From positions 248,001-312,000 of the forward strand of contig NZ_CP118974.1 in assembly GCF_029024305.1 (NCBI RefSeq): a stretch of DNA of 64,000 nt, read 5' to 3'. How positions within the stretch are numbered: position 1 is the first letter of the stretch; every line of letters begins with the position of its first letter. This document shows positions 59,437-64,000 of this stretch, piece after piece. The notes beneath the pieces were generated by a model. That model saw only the letters and a program-made list of their open reading frames with translations. It had not been told where the DNA came from and did not search any database. Source of the DNA: Mammaliicoccus vitulinus (GTDB lineage: Bacteria; Bacillota; Bacilli; Staphylococcales; Staphylococcaceae). The translations under genes and the position numbers were made by a program.

Positions 59437-61557
59437 TTAATCTATTTTTGAAAAGTGTTGAATCATTTCGAAAACATCCTTTTTTGAATCTGTATTAACC
59501 ATTTGTTTAATAACTGCTTGATCTTGAGACATATCTCTCAATTGGAGTAGAGGTCGCAAATGCTTAAATTTATCAGTTGCAGCTATGACGACGAAAATAT
59601 GCACCTTTAATCCTGTACTTAACTCAAGCGGTTGTTCTAATATCAACATGCTCATAGATGTTCTATGAACAACTTGTTCTCCGTCAGCATGAGGAATGGC
59701 AATGTTTTGGTTAATTACCATATAAGTATCATCGAAAGCTTCATGCATTTTTTCTATATATTGAGCATCAATATACTTCATTTTGACGAGTGGGTCGGCT
59801 GTTAAGCGGATGGCTTCATGTATATCGGCGACACTATGAACAAAGTTAATGTGATTGATCGGCAACAAATCTTGTAAGTTTAAAGTACTATTGATGGATA
59901 ATGTCGATGCTTTCACGGATGAATAAGCATGTGTATCTTCAAATTGTTCTTTAACCTTTTTAGAAAGTTCCGTTTCATCATGAATTGTTGCGTGTTCTCT
60001 TATAATTGACATCATTTTTTCAACTTGTATTTCAGTTTCTACCGTGTTGTTTAATTGACCAAATACGTGCTGACGTAATTCGTGTTTTTCTTGAGCCGTT
60101 AATATCGTTTTAGTAATGTATAATCTTTTATTCGTCATGATATGCATTGGTGAAAAGACAATGTCAAAATCTAACTCGTACTGATTGAAATCACGTAACG
60201 ATAATGCATCTAGAAAAATGAATTCTGGAAATACACTGCGTAGTTCTTGTAACATCAGCTGTGAAATGGAAGTACCTTGCGTACAAACGACAACTGCTTT
60301 AACTTTTTGCTCGATTTCTTCATCTTGCCTTCTTAAACTGCCTCCAATTAATATGGTTAAATAAGCAATTTCATTCTCTGGCAATGATTGACCGAAAAAT
60401 TTCTCTAAAGGTTTAGATGATAGCTTTACGAGATGAAAGAGTTCTTTATAATCTTCTTTCAATGAATTTTCTAAGCCATCTATATCCGATAATTGATATC
60501 TAATACGATAGAACGCAGGTTCCATATGAAGCATCAATTGATTAATTAAAGCATCTCTATCTGTAAATGTAATAAAAGTAATTTTTTCAAATTGATCAAT
60601 CATCTCATCAAGTGCTTTTTTAAGCTCTGGAATGTGTTGAACATCACTGACTTCTGACCATTGAACACTTGTTGATAATAATTGTAATGTTATAAATAAC
60701 TTTTCTTGTCTTGGAATATCAGGATAATCTGAGGTCAGTATCTCGGTTGCTTGATATTCTTTAGTATCTGATAAATCATCATATCCAATAGAAAATGATG
60801 AAACTATTTTGTCATGCTTTATTCTTCGTAAAATTAAGTAAAGTTTGTATGGTAATGTTCGAGTACTTTGATCAATGAACTTCCTGTCTAAATATTGTTC
60901 GATTTTTGTAATGTGACGATCGATTAAATCAATTTTATCTTCATCAATTTTCAATCCTGTTACAATATCTGACTGAGAAAAATGCATTGTGAATACTTTA
61001 TCGATAAGCCTCATGAGAAGCCTACGTATTTCAAACTCATTACCTACTAAGTAGTAACCATTAGTACGATTGTATTGAAGATGAACTTCATATGGTACGA
61101 TAAGTTCTTTCAACTTCTTAATATCATTCAGTACGGTATTTTTACTTACTTCTAAATCTATTGAGAAGTGATTTAATGAAAGACCTTCTTCTTCACTAAA
61201 CAACATCAATAAAATGAGGTGCGCGCGTTGATAGGCAGTGTATACCTGCTCATTTTTTTGAGAGGTGGATTCATTTGGTACATTTAAGAAATCTTTAATT
61301 GCGTCATCAACGATAAAATAACCTTGGCTAGTTCGTTCGATTTCCGGATAATCTTGTTCTTTAAACCAGTCATTTAACTTTTGAATCCTGTATCCAAGTT
61401 GTCTGCGTGAAATGTTAAACATCGATTCTAAGTCTTTACCTTTAATTTTGGGGTTTTGAATCATTTCTGAAATGATATTAAAGTTTTCTTTTTGTATTTT
61501 GAATCCCTCCTTTGTTGTTACACATAACTTAACATAGGTAATCAAAGAGTTGTACAA
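59437..61557 (-). CDS. MtlR/BglG-type PTS-controlled activator of the gat operon
   Basis: 706-residue multi-domain regulator. The order is two N-terminal HTH segments (IKGKDLESMFNISRRQLGYR; LSLNHFSIDLEVSKNTVLND), two PRD domains (about 190-400) and an EIIB-like domain (VVVCTQGTSISQLMLQELRS). A C-terminal EIIA domain has its His in NIAIPHADGEQV. PTS phosphorylation of PRD and EII domains sets activity. It is the first gene of the gat operon. The start is uncertain. TTG at 61557 is given, but AAAGGAGG (about 61503-61511) points to an in-frame ATA codon at 61497, and no ATG is near. Confidence 0.88.
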   Translation of the reverse strand: MYNSLITYVKLCVTTKEGFKIQKENFNIISEMIQNPKIKGKDLESMFNISRRQLGYRIQKLNDWFKEQDYPEIERTSQGYFIVDDAIKDFLNVPNESTSQKNEQVYTAYQRAHLILLMLFSEEEGLSLNHFSIDLEVSKNTVLNDIKKLKELIVPYEVHLQYNRTNGYYLVGNEFEIRRLLMRLIDKVFTMHFSQSDIVTGLKIDEDKIDLIDRHITKIEQYLDRKFIDQSTRTLPYKLYLILRRIKHDKIVSSFSIGYDDLSDTKEYQATEILTSDYPDIPRQEKLFITLQLLSTSVQWSEVSDVQHIPELKKALDEMIDQFEKITFITFTDRDALINQLMLHMEPAFYRIRYQLSDIDGLENSLKEDYKELFHLVKLSSKPLEKFFGQSLPENEIAYLTILIGGSLRRQDEEIEQKVKAVVVCTQGTSISQLMLQELRSVFPEFIFLDALSLRDFNQYELDFDIVFSPMHIMTNKRLYITKTILTAQEKHELRQHVFGQLNNTVETEIQVEKMMSIIREHATIHDETELSKKVKEQFEDTHAYSSVKASTLSINSTLNLQDLLPINHINFVHSVADIHEAIRLTADPLVKMKYIDAQYIEKMHEAFDDTYMVINQNIAIPHADGEQVVHRTSMSMLILEQPLELSTGLKVHIFVVIAATDKFKHLRPLLQLRDMSQDQAVIKQMVNTDSKKDVFEMIQHFSKID

Positions 61558-61637
61558 TCTTTAGTCACAAATGTAATTAAGTTTTGTGTACATCATTGTG
61601 ATGAATGCTGGATAATAGTGTTTTAATCTGCAATATT

Positions 61638-61734
61638 ACGATTTTGAAAGTGCATGCTTGCCTGGGGGTATGGCTTGAGCCTGTAGTCTCTCGCACATAC
61701 TATTCCCCCGGGCGTCAGCCCTTTACAAAATCGT
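61638..61734. repeat. 97-bp palindromic element, family 4, copy B
   Basis: Same length and outer dyad (ACGATTTTG / CAAAATCGT) as copies A and C. The inner stem is GCCTGGGGG with CCCCCGGGC, where copy C has GCCTAGGGG with CCCCTGGGC, a compensatory A-T to G-C change. The 548-bp gap between the gat regulator and the APC permease is largely made of this copy and copy C. Confidence 0.92.
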
Positions 61735-61842
61735 GGGGAATATCTAAGTGAAATTAGGGTGTACGTAAGAAGACTGTAGAGATATTATGCTCAATTCACA
61801 CTACTGTTTTTTAGTAAATAGCATGATATGTTTTAAAATCTT

Positions 61843-61939
61843 ACGATTTTGAAAGTGCATGCTTGCCTAGGGGTATGGCTCGAGCCTGTAGTCTCTCACG
61901 CATACTATTCCCCTGGGCGTCAGCACTTTACAAAATCGT
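61843..61939. repeat. 97-bp palindromic element, family 4, copy C
   Basis: The most symmetric copy. The outer stem is ACGATTTTGAAAGTGC with GCACTTTACAAAATCGT (one bulge), and the inner stem GCCTAGGGG with CCCCTGGGC (one G-T). A central GTATG/CATAC pairing encloses GGCTCGAGCC. No start codon or frame of interest. Confidence 0.93.
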
Positions 61940-61994
61940 GGGGAATGATTAAGGTGAAATATAGATTACGTTGTTCAATGATTGTTACGGTCAA

Positions 61995-62016
61995 AACGCA
62001 CGAAGACTCAAAAGAT
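61995..62016. repeat. Fragment of the 51-bp family 3 repeat
   Basis: AACGCACGAAGACTCAAAAG (then AT) is identical to the unit junction at 22820/24489. Only this 22-bp piece is recognisable. Confidence 0.75.
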
Positions 62017-62021
62017 AAAAT

Positions 62022-62066
62022 AAAAAGAGCGTAAATTCTTATTTTTAAGAATTTACGCTCTTTTAT
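62022..62066 (-). terminator. Terminator of the APC permease gene
   Basis: AAAAGAGCGTAAATTCTT and its perfect complement form an 18-bp stem, ending in a T-run on the minus strand about 40 bp beyond the stop. Confidence 0.92.
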
Positions 62067-62105
62067 ATTAATGTCCCAGGATCAGTCTTAACATGATTAG
62101 GGGAA

Positions 62106-63737
62106 TTATGATTCTTTTGATTGATTGTATAATTTCTCTTTCATATCAGCATTTATTTTTTTAGCTTTTTTAAAGTAAATACCTTCAAAGTAACTTGTCG
62201 TACCCAATTTATAGAACACTAAGGCAACTATTGAAATCACGACAAAGTCATAAGGATAGTGAATCCAATTAAGTCCATTAAATTCTTTACTTCCTATAAA
62301 CGATAGGAATGAAAGTATAATGAGATATGCGATAATCCAAATACTACCGCCGATTTGTTTTTTAGTGTTTTTCCAATTTGTTTTATATTCATAGAAGAAA
62401 TAAATTGGTAAGCCTAAAATGATAATGAATATTACTTGAGCAGTTGTTGGCCACATAGCCCAATAAATTGCGAGTGACGCTACAACAAATGAGAATGGCG
62501 CCATAAAACCTAACATTTTTGCACGGAATGGCCTATGCATATTTGGTGCCATTTTACGTAATGAGACAACGGTTGTTGGACCAGTTAAATAAGCTACAAG
62601 TGTAGAGGTAGAAATGACACTTGCTAAAACTGCCCAATCACGGAATAGCGATACCATAATCATACTTACAATGGTATTAAATATAATTGCTACACGTGGA
62701 ATATGATATTTAGAATTCATTGTTCCTAAAAACTTAGGGATATGTCCGTTCTTTTCCATTGCACGTAATACACGACCTGTAATTGCTACGAATGATACGC
62801 CTGTACCAAATGGAGAAACAACGGCTTCTAAATACAATAGAATTGCTAACCAATTTAAACCTAATATGATTGCTAAGTTTGCAAATGGTGAATCAAAATT
62901 AATACCGCTCCAACCACCACTTTCAGAAAGCATATCTGCTGGCATAGAAGTGATAAAAGTGCTTTGTAAAATAATATATAAAGCTGCACTTAAGGATAAT
63001 GAAATGAGAACCCCTCGATATATATTTTTTTCAGGGTTTTGTATTTCAGACCCCATGTTAATAATCGTTTGGAAAGCATTAAATGAAAAGATTATTCCAG
63101 ATGCTGTAGTAGCAGCAAAAATCGGTGCACTACCATATGGCATGAATTCACCCATTGATGAACCATAGTTTCGAGTATCAAATCCAGAAATCATTAACAT
63201 AATGATTGTTACTAATGGCACACCTAGTTTGAAGAAAGAAATCAAACTTGTAAATGAAGTTAAAAGTTTAACTGACCAGTAATTTAATAATGAGAATATG
63301 ATGATAATAATAAATACTGCAAATAATCCCATGTTACTAATCGAGCCATCATGCATTAGTTGACTAGTTGGTTTAGCCCAATCCCATGGCCAAGAACTAA
63401 TATATTGAACAGCTGAGACTGCTTCTATAGGTATAATTGTTACTAACGATACCCAATTGGCCCATGCTGCAATGAAACCTAGAAGGGAACCATGTGTATA
63501 TTGGGCATAATTACTCATACCGCCTGATTGTGGAAACATTGTACCAATCTCTATATAATTATAGGCGATAGATCCTATAACGATAAACCCAATAATCCAA
63601 GAGATAATGGCTGCAGGACCTGCAATAGCTGATGCTTCCCATGCTCCGAATAACCATCCAGAACCTATTAATGAACCTAGACCTAATAGTACAAGTTGTG
63701 TTAGGTTAATTTTTTTATTTTGGTTTTGACTACTCAT
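62106..63737 (-). CDS. APC family amino acid permease
   Basis: 543-residue amino acid/polyamine/organocation transporter with about 12 to 14 helices. TM1 carries LLGLGSLIGSGWLFGAWEAS, the unwound G-S-G-x-x-F substrate loop. MFPQSGGMSNYAQYTHGSLL is the TM2-3 motif, and FNAFQTIINMGSEIQNPEKN the TM6 segment. The C-terminal 40 residues (FKKAKKINADMKEKLYNQ) are charged and cytoplasmic. The substrate is not determinable. AGGAG lies 8 nt before the ATG. It is monocistronic. The 263 bp beyond the start to the window end hold no gene I can support. Confidence 0.9.
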   Translation of the reverse strand: MSSQNQNKKINLTQLVLLGLGSLIGSGWLFGAWEASAIAGPAAIISWIIGFIVIGSIAYNYIEIGTMFPQSGGMSNYAQYTHGSLLGFIAAWANWVSLVTIIPIEAVSAVQYISSWPWDWAKPTSQLMHDGSISNMGLFAVFIIIIIFSLLNYWSVKLLTSFTSLISFFKLGVPLVTIIMLMISGFDTRNYGSSMGEFMPYGSAPIFAATTASGIIFSFNAFQTIINMGSEIQNPEKNIYRGVLISLSLSAALYIILQSTFITSMPADMLSESGGWSGINFDSPFANLAIILGLNWLAILLYLEAVVSPFGTGVSFVAITGRVLRAMEKNGHIPKFLGTMNSKYHIPRVAIIFNTIVSMIMVSLFRDWAVLASVISTSTLVAYLTGPTTVVSLRKMAPNMHRPFRAKMLGFMAPFSFVVASLAIYWAMWPTTAQVIFIIILGLPIYFFYEYKTNWKNTKKQIGGSIWIIAYLIILSFLSFIGSKEFNGLNWIHYPYDFVVISIVALVFYKLGTTSYFEGIYFKKAKKINADMKEKLYNQSKES

Positions 63738-64000
63738 AAAATCTCCTATTCAAATTTTTTATAATTAATATAAATTTCGTTGTTAAAATTTATGTACGGA
63801 TAATTATTATACGCTTGTGAATATATTAGTCAAATGTAGGTAGTGTCTTGAAGCGTTTTTAAGACATGATTATATGAATTTGATTTTGTAGATATATTTA
63901 CGAGATTAGCCTTCTCGTAGTCTAAATTGGAAGCATGTTCAATTGAACGATATTTAATACTTGATTGTGACGTTGCGTAACGAAATACAATAATTATATA

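Noticed and set aside
61849-62034. 61-codon frame reading MKVHACLGVWLEP, and the similar frame at 29933
   Set aside because: Both are translations of the 97-bp palindromic element, the reading is not conserved as protein, and the element is bounded by dyads rather than coding signals.
63738-64000. Gene or promoter element at the window end
   Set aside because: The sequence is AT-rich with stops in all frames and no signal I can defend.

Overview
The window is AT-rich, low-GC Firmicute DNA and almost certainly chromosomal sequence from a Staphylococcaceae member. The evidence is a cidR-cidA-cidB locus, ScdA, a class I FdaA aldolase, a GbsR/CudC-betB-betA glycine-betaine locus and an NDxxF-type lipoprotein. 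A complete assimilatory sulfate pathway, sucrose permease/hydrolase genes and a galactitol PTS operon point away from S. aureus, towards a coagulase-negative or Mammaliicoccus (S. sciuri group)-like species. The species is inference only. I see no rRNA, tRNA, CRISPR array or prophage.

Layout. 1-3.8 kb: a catabolic operon of two Gfo/Idh/MocA oxidoreductases, a ThuA protein and a TIM-barrel isomerase; the first gene runs off the window. 3.9-5.0 kb: a 41-bp tandem-repeat array and a frameshifted NERD-nuclease gene. 5.1-12.9 kb: scdA, a YkvI-like and an NSS transporter, cidR-cidA-cidB and a BCCT transporter. 12.9-22.4 kb: sulfate assimilation and siroheme synthesis (cysH, cysJ, cysI, sumT, sirB, sirC, TauE-type permease, sat, cysC). 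22.5-24.7 kb: two more repeat families, one interrupted by an intact IS3/IS150-type element. 24.7-28.7 kb: cudC, betB, betA (choline to glycine betaine). 28.7-33 kb: a sucrose module (LacI regulator, GH32 hydrolase, CscB-type symporter).

33-38.9 kb: fdaA, a small membrane-anchored protein, and an operon for an acetylated disaccharide (GH4 glycosidase, ChbG/YdjC deacetylase, PTS EIICB) with a divergent GntR regulator and a GNAT gene. 39.5-41.4 kb: an MscS-like TM-helix protein, IS remnants, a 56-codon membrane-protein gene and a second, inversely oriented array of the 41-bp repeat. 41.4-47.3 kb: bioB with a BirA-type operator, a lipoprotein, adenosine deaminase, an amino-acid permease and yidC. 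47.3-51.3 kb: a two-component system with a small membrane protein, divergent from a DUF418 protein. 51.4-53.7 kb: MarR regulator divergent from a pyruvate/indolepyruvate-type decarboxylase, with two matching palindromes between them. 53.9-54.8 kb: an intact NERD gene whose last codons lie in a repeat unit. 54.9-61.6 kb: the gat operon (MtlR-like regulator, EIIA, EIIB, EIIC, two zinc dehydrogenases and a 52-residue protein). 61.6-63.7 kb: two copies of a 97-bp palindromic element, then an APC permease.

The parts not explained by ordinary genes are four interspersed repeat families: a 41-bp and a second 41-bp tandem family, a 51-bp tandem family, and a 97-bp dyad element with a compensatory stem change. 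All sit in intergenic or 3'-flanking DNA. Two of them abut the two NERD-nuclease genes. Several operators could also be read: a 31-bp site shared by the BCCT gene and betB, a BirA site, a LacI site over a promoter, and twin MarR palindromes.
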